Shown here piece after piece: positions 26,944 through 34,171 of a DNA stretch of 64,000 nucleotides. The stretch's first letter is position 1, and every line of letters starts with the position of its first letter. Under the pieces are notes generated by a model. The model made no database searches. It worked only from the letters and a program-made list of their open reading frames with translations, and was not told the origin of the DNA. Both the position numbers and the translations under genes were made by a program. The DNA is from Pararhodobacter aggregans (GTDB taxonomy: Bacteria > Pseudomonadota > Alphaproteobacteria > Rhodobacterales > Rhodobacteraceae). The stretch lies in NCBI RefSeq assembly GCF_003075525.1, contig NZ_QDDR01000006.1, positions 235,119-299,118 of the forward strand. Reading direction: 5' to 3'.

Positions 26944-27228
26944 TCAAAGCTCACCTGCCCGAATCCGGCCCTCGACACTGCGAACCGCGGCGCTGGTCTC
27001 GATGCTCTCCTCGTTAAGCACCTGCAGCGTCAGGTTCGCTCGCTCAATCTCGCCTTCCGTCTTGCTCAATTTCTGCTGCAGTTCCTGGATGGCTGCAAGG
27101 ATGCGGCGATCTCGGAAGGCCCTTGCTGCATAGTCCAAAGCGAATCCCGCCCCCAGTAGGGCATAGTACCATCTGGGTAGCGAAAACTGCTCTATCAGGA
27201 TCGCTGCAACAACGACGGAGAGGATCAA
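26944..27228 (-). CDS. Membrane-anchored coiled-coil protein, 94 aa
   Basis: Start TTG at 27228 overlaps the repressor stop (TTGA) with a GGAGGGGAGGGAAGG purine run upstream; the longer ATG start at 27246 is less likely. Two N-terminal hydrophobic segments (LSVVVAAILIEQF; YYALLGAGFALDYAA) are followed by a coiled coil (AAIQELQQKLSKTEGEIERA) and a helical tail. Translational coupling to the repressor implies expression in the lysogen. Function unknown. Confidence 0.68.
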   Translation of the reverse strand: MILSVVVAAILIEQFSLPRWYYALLGAGFALDYAARAFRDRRILAAIQELQQKLSKTEGEIERANLTLQVLNEESIETSAAVRSVEGRIRAGEL

Positions 27229-27899
27229 ACCTTCCCTCCCCTCCAAATCACTCGACCAACGACCTCGATGTCCTGCAGCGACTTCTCGACCGACGGATAA
27301 ACGTTCCGGTTGTCCGAGATGATCGTTACAAAACCGCGCTGCGACGCCCGGCCGATCCGCTTCACCAGGAGCGCATCGCCGCCGTCACGGATGACGAAAA
27401 GCCCGTCATAGGACAAGTCGCGCTTACTGATGTCGAGCATCACCACGTCATCGTCGGCCAGCGTGGGCAGCATCGAGTCGCCCTTCACCGAGATGATCTT
27501 CAGGTCGCGAGGATTGGCGCTGGTGAGGCGCGCGAGGTATCCGGGCGGGAAGGCCAGCTGCGCCACCGCTTGCTCGTCGTGAACCACGACGCCATTCCCT
27601 GCGCTGGCCTGCACGTCGTAGACATTAACTAGATCCGCCACTGTCTGCTCTGCGACGGGAATCGGCAGGCCGGTGAGCCGAAACACATCTCCAGCTGGGA
27701 TGCCCTCCGGTGCAAGCGCTGCTGCAAGCTCTCTTGCGAATGCCACTGGCAATGGGCCGCCTTTGAAGCGATCCGGGCTCTCGTAATGAGAATAGCCGGA
27801 TGAAGACTTGCCCATCCGTGTGGCCAGCTTGCGGACCGAGAGTCCGGCCCGCTCCCTGAGCGCCTTTACCTGCGCGGTGATGTCGTCTGCGTCATTCAT
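27225..27899 (-). CDS. CI-like phage repressor (HTH_XRE plus S24 peptidase domain)
   Basis: A 224-aa repressor. The N-terminal XRE helix-turn-helix (ITAQVKALRERAGLSVRKLA ... RMGKSSSGYSHYE) is followed by a LexA/CI S24 domain with the catalytic Ser in VKGDSMLPTLADDDVVMLD and the Lys in GGDALLVKRIG. The self-cleavage module suggests SOS induction. ATG 27899 starts MNDADDITAQ; upstream in-frame starts would run into the divergent control region. It is divergent from the Cro-like gene and heads an operon of small membrane proteins. Confidence 0.92.
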   Translation of the reverse strand: MNDADDITAQVKALRERAGLSVRKLATRMGKSSSGYSHYESPDRFKGGPLPVAFARELAAALAPEGIPAGDVFRLTGLPIPVAEQTVADLVNVYDVQASAGNGVVVHDEQAVAQLAFPPGYLARLTSANPRDLKIISVKGDSMLPTLADDDVVMLDISKRDLSYDGLFVIRDGGDALLVKRIGRASQRGFVTIISDNRNVYPSVEKSLQDIEVVGRVIWRGGKV

Positions 27900-27967
27900 G
27901 TCCGCATATTGCACATCCCGGCCGTCCGCGTCCGTCCGCATTTCGCGCTTGAGAATTGCTCGAAAGT

Positions 27968-27984
27968 GTGCGCTAAATGCGCAC
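27968..27984. promoter_or_regulatory. Candidate repressor/Cro operator
   Basis: A 17-bp dyad GTGCGC-taaat-GCGCAC ending directly before the ATG of the Cro-like gene, within the 85-bp divergent repressor-cro interval. A weaker related half-site pair (GTGC-aatat-GCGG on the minus strand) lies next to the repressor start at about 27902-27914. This layout fits a lysis-lysogeny switch with two operators. Confidence 0.55.
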
Positions 27985-28194
27985 ATGGGACATATTTCGC
28001 AGATCATAGAGAAGTTCGGGGGCGTTCGCCCCATGGCGGCAGCACTCGGCAAGCCGAAGTCCACGGTCCACAGCTGGTCGGTTCGCGGGTCGGTGCCCGA
28101 CGATGCCAAGGCGGAAATCATCGCCAAGTCCGACGAACTCGGGTTTGGCGTCGAACTGGCTGATTTCTACCCAGCTCTCCGCCCCAGTTCCTAA
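27985..28194 (+). CDS. Cro-like small HTH regulator (YdaS/carph-isopro type)
   Basis: A 69-aa protein starting MGHISQIIEKFGGVRPMAAA; the helix-turn-helix is AAALGKPKSTVHSWSVRG, the pattern of YdaS-like Cro analogues, with VPDDAKAEII after it. ATG 27985 directly follows a palindromic operator and lies divergent to the repressor. It should start the lytic early programme. The frame is open upstream, but that part overlaps the repressor gene and has no homology. Confidence 0.8.
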   Translation: MGHISQIIEKFGGVRPMAAALGKPKSTVHSWSVRGSVPDDAKAEIIAKSDELGFGVELADFYPALRPSS

Positions 28195-28286
28195 TCCCCT
28201 CATCACCGACTCCTTTCCCTGACCGTGCGCCTTTCCTCGCCGACCGTCACGCGAAACCCTTCGCCCGCTTTTCACAGGACCCGCCT

Positions 28287-28802
28287 ATGACCCGCGCCAC
28301 GATTCCCGGAACCATCCAAGAGGCTGTGCAGGCCTGCTACGACGCCTATGGCGACCAGAAGGACATCGCTCTGGATCTGGGCATCGCCGGGTCGTCCGTG
28401 TCCTACGGGACCGAGGTGCAGGAGATCCGGCCGGGCGGGCTGGGGGTGAATTACCTCGACCGGCTGGCGCGCATGAAAGCGGCCTCTGCCGTGCCCATCG
28501 CGCGCCATTTTGCGGCGCTGGCGGGCGGGGTGTTCCAGCCGGTCGCGGTCGACGGGGCCCTGGCGGCCGATGTCCACCAGCTGACGCGCGAGTTCTCGGA
28601 CGTGCTGGCGCTGCACGCTGACGCTCATTCCGCCCGCTCACGGGATCCCGGCGACTACACGCCGCACGAGGCCCGCCAGCAGATCCGCGAGATCGACGAA
28701 ATGGTCACTGCGGCGATGCTGTTTCGGGCGCAGCTGATGGCCAGGGCGGAAGGGCAGGGTGGCGCGGTCGCCGCTGTCCCGATCCGCGGTTCGGCCCGGT
28801 GA
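28287..28802 (+). CDS. CII-like early regulatory protein
   Basis: A 171-aa protein. The N-terminal half (AYGDQKDIALDLGIAGSSVS, then LGVNYLDRLARMKAASAVPI and FAALAGGVFQPV) resembles phage CII/CP76-type regulators: a degenerate DNA-binding helix-turn-helix followed by a helix that checks lysogeny status. The C-terminal half is an amphipathic helix. It is the next rightward gene after the Cro-like gene, where CII proteins sit. A strong terminator follows. Confidence 0.55.
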   Translation: MTRATIPGTIQEAVQACYDAYGDQKDIALDLGIAGSSVSYGTEVQEIRPGGLGVNYLDRLARMKAASAVPIARHFAALAGGVFQPVAVDGALAADVHQLTREFSDVLALHADAHSARSRDPGDYTPHEARQQIREIDEMVTAAMLFRAQLMARAEGQGGAVAAVPIRGSAR

Positions 28803-28880
28803 TGAACGCCGTTTTGCTTTCCTCGGGTTGGGAGCCGGGAACCCGAGCGCGGCGGGGTCTCCGCGCATCCCTGTTGGACT

Positions 28881-28914
28881 GCCCCGGCGGCGCTGCTGCC
28901 GCCGGGGGCTTTTT
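28881..28914 (+). terminator. Rho-independent terminator after the CII-like gene
   Basis: Stem GCCCCGGCGGC / GCCGCCGGGG-GC (one bulge) followed by TTTTT. It lies about 80 nt past the CII-like stop. Rightward early transcription would need read-through or antitermination to reach the replication genes. Confidence 0.8.
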
Positions 28915-28947
28915 GTCGGCCGGTGATCCGGGTCATTGGGGGCTGGC

Positions 28948-29478
28948 ATGAGCACGTCGCGCAAGGCTGGAACCGCGCCCCTGCGGGTGCCTCAAGAAGC
29001 GCGGATCGACTGGAAGCCGGTCCTCAATCCTCGGGGTCCCTGGTCGGCCCTGGTCACCGCCGGGTCGGGGCCTGAGCGCGTCGCGAAACACGCGGCCGGG
29101 CTGGTCTATGTCTCGGCGCCGTACCTGGAGAAAGTCCAGATCCGCGGCGCCTGGCGGTTCGAGCGGTCAGTGGGGTGCTCGACCGAAGCCTCCCGCGAAC
29201 GGCTGCGGCTGGCGGCCTGCGGCGTCACGACCGTCTGTCCGGCGGTGGATATGGCCGAAATGGCCCATGCCCGTGAGGCGCTGCACCGGGAGGATGAAGC
29301 CCCCGATCCGCTGGACGCCGCCTATTGGAGGGCCTGGAGCCACCCGTTGCTCAGCGCCGCGCGTCTGATCGCGGTGCCAGCGATTCCGGGCTGGGACAGC
29401 TGCGCCCTGGTCTGGCGGGATCTGCGGTTCGCTCTGACCTACAACCTGCCGGTGCATGTCTACGGGGGGCTGGAATGA
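28948..29478 (+). CDS. DUF1937-like phage early protein
   Basis: A 176-aa protein. The core GLVYVSAPYLEKVQI, a conserved Glu/Asp stretch, and near the C-terminus WDSCALVWRDLRFA then LPVHVYGGLE recall DUF1937, a nucleoside-deoxyribosyltransferase-like fold common in alphaproteobacterial phages. Start at ATG 28948 chosen over 28936 for length. The stop overlaps the next small membrane protein (ATGA). Enzymatic role unproven. Confidence 0.55.
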   Translation: MSTSRKAGTAPLRVPQEARIDWKPVLNPRGPWSALVTAGSGPERVAKHAAGLVYVSAPYLEKVQIRGAWRFERSVGCSTEASRERLRLAACGVTTVCPAVDMAEMAHAREALHREDEAPDPLDAAYWRAWSHPLLSAARLIAVPAIPGWDSCALVWRDLRFALTYNLPVHVYGGLE

Positions 29479-29657
29479 TGCTGGCCGCGATTGGTGCCGT
29501 TGTTCTGGCGGGTGGCCTCGGCGCCGCCGCTTTCTTCGTCGTCTTCTTCTCGGCCGCGCTGAGGGGCCTTTGCCCGGCTCTCGACTCGCTGCCTTGGGCG
29601 ATCACTGCCTTCCTCGTCGTCGGGATGGTCATTCTATGGGGGGTCGGTCATGGCTGA
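29475..29657 (+). CDS. Small two-TM membrane protein, 60 aa
   Basis: ATG overlaps the upstream stop. Nearly entirely hydrophobic: MLAAIGAVVLAGGLGAAAFF, then WAITAFLVVGMVILWGVG. Holin-like size, but it sits with early replication genes, not lysis genes. No known function. It overlaps the next gene by 8 nt. Confidence 0.6.
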   Translation: MMLAAIGAVVLAGGLGAAAFFVVFFSAALRGLCPALDSLPWAITAFLVVGMVILWGVGHG

Positions 29658-29829
29658 CAGGATCTGCACGCCTTCCGAAGGCGAAATCCTGGCCGCCTTG
29701 GCGACCTTGTTTCACGCCGCCGATGCCGAGTTGCTTCCTGCCTCCGCTTACGCAGATCTCGCGCGGTTGCGCATCGCCGTTGCCAAGGCCTTCCCGCCGT
29801 CGGCCAGCCCAGGCGAGCCGAGGCCGTGA
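29650..29829 (+). CDS. Small phage protein, 59 aa
   Basis: A short frame MADRICTPSEGEILAALATL then FHAADAELLPASAYADLARL. It overlaps the preceding membrane-protein gene by 8 nt and the following gene by 4 nt (GTGA), so it fits a coupled early operon. Helical, acidic, no recognisable domain. I see no function. Confidence 0.6.
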   Translation: MADRICTPSEGEILAALATLFHAADAELLPASAYADLARLRIAVAKAFPPSASPGEPRP

Positions 29830-30317
29830 CGTCCCTTGGCTCAAGCTGGCACCGTCTCGCTGCCTCGGCCGAGGCGCTGGTGGCCGAGGCCCTGGCGCGC
29901 GGGGATGAAGCCGACGCGGCAGAGATCGCGGCCGACGCGCGGGCCGAGGCGGGCGCTCAGCAGCTGCGGCGGCGCGGTGCCGCGCTGCGCCTGACCGCGG
30001 CGATTGCCTGTGCCCATCCCGAGGACGCGCGGGCGCTGATGTCGGCGGCGCTCGAGGATCTGGGCGCCGGTCTGCCCGGGGGGCAGCACCCTTTGACCCG
30101 GCTGCGGGAGGATGCCGCCTTCTGGGCCGACATCGCCTCCGAGGCCGAGCTGGGCGAATTCGCGGCCGCTGCGCTGCGTCGGCTCGACCGGGCGCCGCTG
30201 GGCCTGCCGCTGCGCAAACGACTTCTGGCCGCGCTGTTTTCGTCGCTGCCGGACAAGGATCGCCGGGCATTCCTTGCCCGGGTCGATCCGCGAGGGATCT
30301 TTCAAGGACGAGGCTGA
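29826..30317 (+). CDS. Phage early protein of unknown function, 163 aa
   Basis: GTG start overlaps the upstream stop; the stop shares one base with the primase-helicase ATG. The protein is almost wholly alpha-helical and Ala/Leu/Arg-rich, with a repeating two-helix pattern (HRLAASAEALVAEALARGDE; ALRRLDRAPLGLPLRKRLL). Its position directly upstream of the replicative helicase suggests a replication accessory role (loader or inhibitor), but there is no motif evidence. Confidence 0.6.
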   Translation: MTSLGSSWHRLAASAEALVAEALARGDEADAAEIAADARAEAGAQQLRRRGAALRLTAAIACAHPEDARALMSAALEDLGAGLPGGQHPLTRLREDAAFWADIASEAELGEFAAAALRRLDRAPLGLPLRKRLLAALFSSLPDKDRRAFLARVDPRGIFQGRG

Positions 30318-32071
30318 TGGCAGAAGAAGACGATGCATTCGACGGGCTCGAGCCCGTCGGTGACGGCTGCGACCCCGTAGCCCCGGGGGACGACGACGCG
30401 ACGCGCGCCTTGCTGATCGAGGGCGCGCGAGAGCGGCTCAACGACACCGGGAACGGGCGACGGTTGGTCCTCTATTTCGGCGAGGATCTGATGTTCGTGC
30501 CGCGGGTCGGCTGGTTCACCTGGACGGGCAGGGTCTGGTCCAAGGACAGCGACGAAATCACTGTTACCCGGCGGGCGATGCAGCTCAGCTCGATGATCGA
30601 GCGCGAGCTCTGGCATCTGTCGCTGAGCCCGGCGCAGACCGAAGTCCTCGACAGCGAGGAGGGCCTGCTCGATCGCCTCGGGCTGCTGATGCGCACGACG
30701 GGCGACGACGGCAAGCCCGAGGATCCGGCCGGGATCAAGGCGATCGAGGCGCAGCTGGCCTCGATCTCCAAGCTGAAAAAGCGCCTTTCGGAAATGCGGG
30801 CCTCGCATCGCCGTTTCGCCAATACCTCGGGCAATGTGGGGCGCATGGAGGCGGCGACGCGCGCCGCCGGCGTGCTGCTGGCCCGGCGCGTCGAGGAATT
30901 GGACGCGGGCCACCTGGACCTGAACACCGAATCCGGCGTGCTGCGGTTCTCCGTGCATGTCGAGGACGGGCGGCGCTATTCCTCCTTCGAGGAACTGGCG
31001 CATGACCGATCCTTCCTCATGACCAAGATCATGCCGGTCAAGCTGATCGAGGATCCCGAATGCCCCAGGTTCGACGCCTTCTTCGAGCGGATTCAACCGA
31101 CGGAGGAAAAGCGGCGGTTCCTGCTGCGCTGGTCGGCGCTGGGGCTGACCGGGCTCTTGGAGCAATGCCTGTGCTTCTATTACGGCATGGGGGCCAACGG
31201 GAAATCTGTCCTGGTCGACCTGATGGCCAAGATCGCCGGTGACTACGCCGCGATGGCCAAGATCGAATCCCTGACCGGCACCAATCGCCGCGGCGGCGGT
31301 GACGCGACGCCCGACCTGCTGCCGCTGGTCGGCGCCCGGATGGTGCGGGCGTCCGAGCCGGATGAGGGGGTGCGCTGGCAGGAGGGGCTGATCAAGGAGC
31401 TGACCGGCGGGGAGCCATTTCTGGCCCGCGGGTTCCAGAAGGACTTCTTCGAAGTCCTGCCGCGGTTCTCGCTGACGCTCAGCGGCAACCACCGGCCTGA
31501 CATCCGCGGCACCGACGACGGCATCTGGCGGCGCCTGTTGCTGGTGGATTTCTCCGAGCAGATCCCGAAAGAGGAACAGATCCCCAAGGTCGAGCTGGAC
31601 GCGATCCTCTTCGCCGAGCGCGACGCGATCTTTTCGCGCCACCTGGTGCCGGCGCTGCTGGAATATCTGGAGATCGGTCTCGCGCCACCCGAAAGCGTGC
31701 TGGCCGCCACCCGCGAGTTCCGCGACGAAAGCGATCCCTATGGCGCCTTCCTCGAGGATGCCTGCGTTGTCACCGGCGACGAGGCCGACAGCGTTCCGGC
31801 GCGCGAGCTGGTGCTGGCCTTCCATTTCTGGCTGATGCAGCGGGCCGAGGGCGCCTTCAAGGACCGCACCGTCAGCCTGGCCCTGAAAGACCGCTCCCGA
31901 CGATGGGTCTCGAAGAAGACCGGCAAGCGCTTCACCGAGCGCAAGGCCTCGACCATGCGCTACGACGGGATCCGCTTCACCGACACGTTCAAGCGCGCCT
32001 GGGAATACGCCCCCAAGGACAGCTCGGGCCGTGCCCTCACCGTCGCCTCCGGCAGTGAGGCCGACGAATGA
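30317..32071 (+). CDS. Phage replicative primase-helicase (D5/P4 family, SF3 helicase)
   Basis: A 584-aa protein. The D5-N region (about 130-250) precedes the SF3 helicase core: Walker A YGMGANGKSVLVDLM (about 290), the B region (LVGARMVRASEPDEGVRWQE), and a sensor stretch TLSGNHRPDIRGTDDGIWRR. The C-terminal winged-helix part ends near YDGIRFTDTFKRAWEYAP. The N-terminal 130 residues are short for a full primase, so this may be helicase only with priming supplied by the host. It is immediately followed by a repeat-rich, gene-free region, a likely origin. Confidence 0.9.
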   Translation: MAEEDDAFDGLEPVGDGCDPVAPGDDDATRALLIEGARERLNDTGNGRRLVLYFGEDLMFVPRVGWFTWTGRVWSKDSDEITVTRRAMQLSSMIERELWHLSLSPAQTEVLDSEEGLLDRLGLLMRTTGDDGKPEDPAGIKAIEAQLASISKLKKRLSEMRASHRRFANTSGNVGRMEAATRAAGVLLARRVEELDAGHLDLNTESGVLRFSVHVEDGRRYSSFEELAHDRSFLMTKIMPVKLIEDPECPRFDAFFERIQPTEEKRRFLLRWSALGLTGLLEQCLCFYYGMGANGKSVLVDLMAKIAGDYAAMAKIESLTGTNRRGGGDATPDLLPLVGARMVRASEPDEGVRWQEGLIKELTGGEPFLARGFQKDFFEVLPRFSLTLSGNHRPDIRGTDDGIWRRLLLVDFSEQIPKEEQIPKVELDAILFAERDAIFSRHLVPALLEYLEIGLAPPESVLAATREFRDESDPYGAFLEDACVVTGDEADSVPARELVLAFHFWLMQRAEGAFKDRTVSLALKDRSRRWVSKKTGKRFTERKASTMRYDGIRFTDTFKRAWEYAPKDSSGRALTVASGSEADE

Positions 32072-32106
32072 GGCGCCGCCCCGTAGCCCCTTGTCTCGGC
32101 CTCGAC

Positions 32107-32430
32107 GGGAGGATGGGGAGGATGACGCCCAAGGGGCGGGAGGATGGAAAACAGGGGTGCGGGGGGAAGTTCCGCATGGTTTCAACGGGTTGCTGGGCTC
32201 TTGGGAAGATGGGGAGGATAGGGAGGATGTTTCGCGCCTGCGCGCGTGCGCGTGTCTTGTCTGGCGACGAGAGGGGCGGCCAAGTGTTCCACGCAAAGGC
32301 CGGATTTATCCTCCCTATCCTCCCCATCCTCCCGGTGGTGGAGGTAAGGCTTTGAAAACAAGTAGGGAAATGAACGTCCCGAAGCGCGAAACATCCTCCC
32401 GTTTCGTGACCCCATCCTCCCTATCCTCCC
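32107..32430. repeat. Nested inverted array of GGGAGGAT units; candidate replication origin
   Basis: The gene-free interval 32072-32476 holds six GGGAGGAT-type units in its left half (starts 32107, 32116, 32138, 32203 variant, 32212, 32221) and six ATCCTCCC units in its right half (32308, 32317, 32326, 32393, 32414, 32423). The inner triple 32203-32228 pairs with 32308-32333 over 26 nt with one mismatch; the outer double 32107-32123 pairs with 32414-32430, also with one mismatch. Directly after the SF3 helicase, this looks like an iteron-bearing origin or a large structured RNA. Function inferred. Confidence 0.7.
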
Positions 32431-32476
32431 GTGGCAATTCAAGAAGCTGTTGAGCGAAAGAGAAAGGGCACAAGAT

Positions 32477-33235
32477 ATGGTTTCAATCTGTGTGGAAGAC
32501 CCGACGATGGCAGCGGCGGTGGCGCAGATTGCCAGCATCAAGCGCGCTATGGTGCGCCGACTGGCCGGCAATCTCGGGATCGCCCGTCCTGGCGACGACG
32601 AGGACCAGCGCCTGCAGTTCATGCTCGACGCGGCGCGGGCGCCGGAAAGCTGCGGGCCCGAGATCCCGGTCGCCCCGGCCCGCGGTCGCGTTCTTTCCTT
32701 CGCCCCTCAGGCCGTGCGGCCCACGGCAACCGGCTATGAGGTCCAGCATGACGGGTTCCGGGGGCGGGATGCGGCTCGGGCTGCTGACGTGTTCGACGTC
32801 ATGCTTCATCAGGTGGCGCGGCGGGGTGGCGAGGCTCCGTTCACGCCCGGCCAGATCGAGGCGGGCCGCACCTATGCCATGCTGGTCGAGCGGCATTCCT
32901 CGGTCGGCCTGCGCTGCATATCGGTCGAGTCCCAGCGGGGCAGCGGCTCGGCCGGTGGCGCCTTCATGGACGCGGTGCTGGCCGAGGGCGAGGTGATCCG
33001 GCGGATGCAAGCGGCGATCGGGACGGGGATGGCGCTGGAGGTCCTGCGCGAGACCGGCGCGCGGCGCGATATTCCGGTCCGTCGCCTCGTCGATATGGTT
33101 TGCCTCGAAGGCAAGTCGGTCACCGCCGCCCTGAAAGCGCATGGCTGGTCGGTCTATGGCGATATCCGGGCGCAGGCCTACGCGGCCGTGGGTGACGCCC
33201 TCGACCGCATGCGGGCAGCGGCTCCCGGCCGGTGA
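32477..33235 (+). CDS. Phage regulatory-type protein with C-terminal HTH (possible late regulator)
   Basis: A 252-aa protein starting MVSICVEDPTMAAAVAQIA. The second half (FTPGQIEAGRTYAMLVERHS; VRRLVDMVCLEGKSVTAALK, then AHGWSVYGDIRAQAYAAVGD) ends in a helix-turn-helix-like segment reminiscent of DUF6456-type proteins. It sits between the replication region and the packaging genes, directly upstream of a promoter, where late regulators such as Q lie in lambdoid phages. ATG 32477 chosen over a TTG at 32450. Regulatory role is positional inference. Confidence 0.6.
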   Translation: MVSICVEDPTMAAAVAQIASIKRAMVRRLAGNLGIARPGDDEDQRLQFMLDAARAPESCGPEIPVAPARGRVLSFAPQAVRPTATGYEVQHDGFRGRDAARAADVFDVMLHQVARRGGEAPFTPGQIEAGRTYAMLVERHSSVGLRCISVESQRGSGSAGGAFMDAVLAEGEVIRRMQAAIGTGMALEVLRETGARRDIPVRRLVDMVCLEGKSVTAALKAHGWSVYGDIRAQAYAAVGDALDRMRAAAPGR

Positions 33236-33245
33236 AGAAAGGGTC

Positions 33246-33274
33246 TTGACGCTTACCTCCGCCGGATCGTATCT
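33246..33274 (+). promoter_or_regulatory. Sigma-70-like promoter before the late region
   Basis: -35 TTGACG (33246-33251), 17-bp spacer, -10 GTATCT (33269-33274). It lies just after the regulator-like gene and before the leader hairpin at 33294, reading toward the packaging genes. A reasonable match to the alphaproteobacterial housekeeping consensus. Confidence 0.55.
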
Positions 33275-33293
33275 CTTTGTCATCATCTACAGC

Positions 33294-33326
33294 TGCGCCC
33301 GGAGGGATCATCCCCTGCCGGGCGCA
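33294..33326 (+). promoter_or_regulatory. Two-tier leader hairpin in the 5' UTR
   Basis: Outer arms TGCGCCCGG / CCGGGCGCA (9 bp, perfect) enclose an inner GGGAT-c-ATCCC stem. It sits between the promoter at 33246 and the GGAGG of the TTG start at 33348, with no T-run, so it is a structured leader rather than a terminator: a candidate site for translation control or for an RNA-binding regulator. Confidence 0.55.
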
Positions 33327-33347
33327 TTGCGTTTCGGAGGGTTGGTT

Positions 33348-34064
33348 TTGGAGTTCACACTCGACACCCGCCGCTTCGAGGCCGATCTGCGCCGCCTGGA
33401 GCAAAGGCAGATGCCGCAAGCCATCGCCGAGGCGCTGACCAATGCGGCCAAGGACGTTCTCGAACATGTTCACGGCAACATGGAAGTGGTCTTCGACCGC
33501 CCAGTGAAGTTCACCAAAAACGCCTTCATGGTCTGGCGCGCGAAGCCCAGCAATCTGGTTGCCTCGGTCATCGAGCGGCCCTCGGTCGGCAAGAACCACT
33601 ATCTGAAGGTTCAGGAGAGAGGGGGGCCGCGCCCCCAGACCGGCTTCGAGAAGTTGCTGGGGTCGCGACTGGCTTATGCCGGGATCCTGAGGACGGTGAT
33701 TCCGGGCGACAATGCGAAGTTGGATGAGTTCGGAAACTGGCCCTATTACGGGGAACGCAATAAGGCGTTGTCAGTACTCCAAGCTCAGCGTGACCCACTG
33801 GCGAACGAGACTGCGCGGTCCAAGAAGCGCGCGAAAGGTCGCGCGTCCTATTTCGTTCCGAAGCATGGTCTCCCGCCGGGCATCTATAGGCGGAAGCCGC
33901 GTGCGGCTCGAGGTGCTATCGAGATCTTGGCGATCTTCAGCGACAAGGTGCCGGTCTACCAGCCGCGGCTTGGCTTTTTCGACGGGGCGCAGGCGAGATT
34001 CGACGAAGTGATCGGTCCGAGGCTGACCCAAGCCATCGATAAGGCCCTCGCGACCGCGCGGTGA
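33348..34064 (+). CDS. Phage protein, possible tail-completion (gpZ/HK97 gp10-like) protein
   Basis: A 238-aa basic protein. TTG 33348 has GGAGG 7 nt upstream; the longer frame overlaps the preceding gene. The shape (EFTLDTRRFEADLRRLEQRQ with PQAIAEALTNAAKDV, then Lys/Arg-rich middle, then LPPGIYRRKPRA and a helical end FDEVIGPRLTQAIDKAL) recalls minor tail protein Z or gp10-type tail completion factors. No such gene is found between gpFII- and gpU-like genes in the tail module, so it may be a displaced copy. Function is inference; expression appears separate (own promoter and leader). Confidence 0.5.
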   Translation: MEFTLDTRRFEADLRRLEQRQMPQAIAEALTNAAKDVLEHVHGNMEVVFDRPVKFTKNAFMVWRAKPSNLVASVIERPSVGKNHYLKVQERGGPRPQTGFEKLLGSRLAYAGILRTVIPGDNAKLDEFGNWPYYGERNKALSVLQAQRDPLANETARSKKRAKGRASYFVPKHGLPPGIYRRKPRAARGAIEILAIFSDKVPVYQPRLGFFDGAQARFDEVIGPRLTQAIDKALATAR

Positions 34065-34171
34065 CCCGAAAGGGTCCTTCCGGGCCAAAACCCCTCCGGG
34101 GGTAATTCGCGCCCCGGTGGGCGCGGCGCGCTTAACCAAAGATCAAGCCTTAACTTAAGCAGGAAAGGAAG

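Noticed and set aside
32068..32355. Small frame with ATGA overlap after the helicase
   Set aside because: Its translation merely reads through the GGGAGGAT and ATCCTCCC repeats (MGRIGRM, ILPILPILP), so the DNA repeats explain it better than a protein does.
32107..32430. Riboswitch in the leader of the 252-aa gene
   Set aside because: The repeat is a simple array of 8-bp units without a conserved aptamer-like core, so an origin or structural array is the better reading, though a transcript was not excluded.
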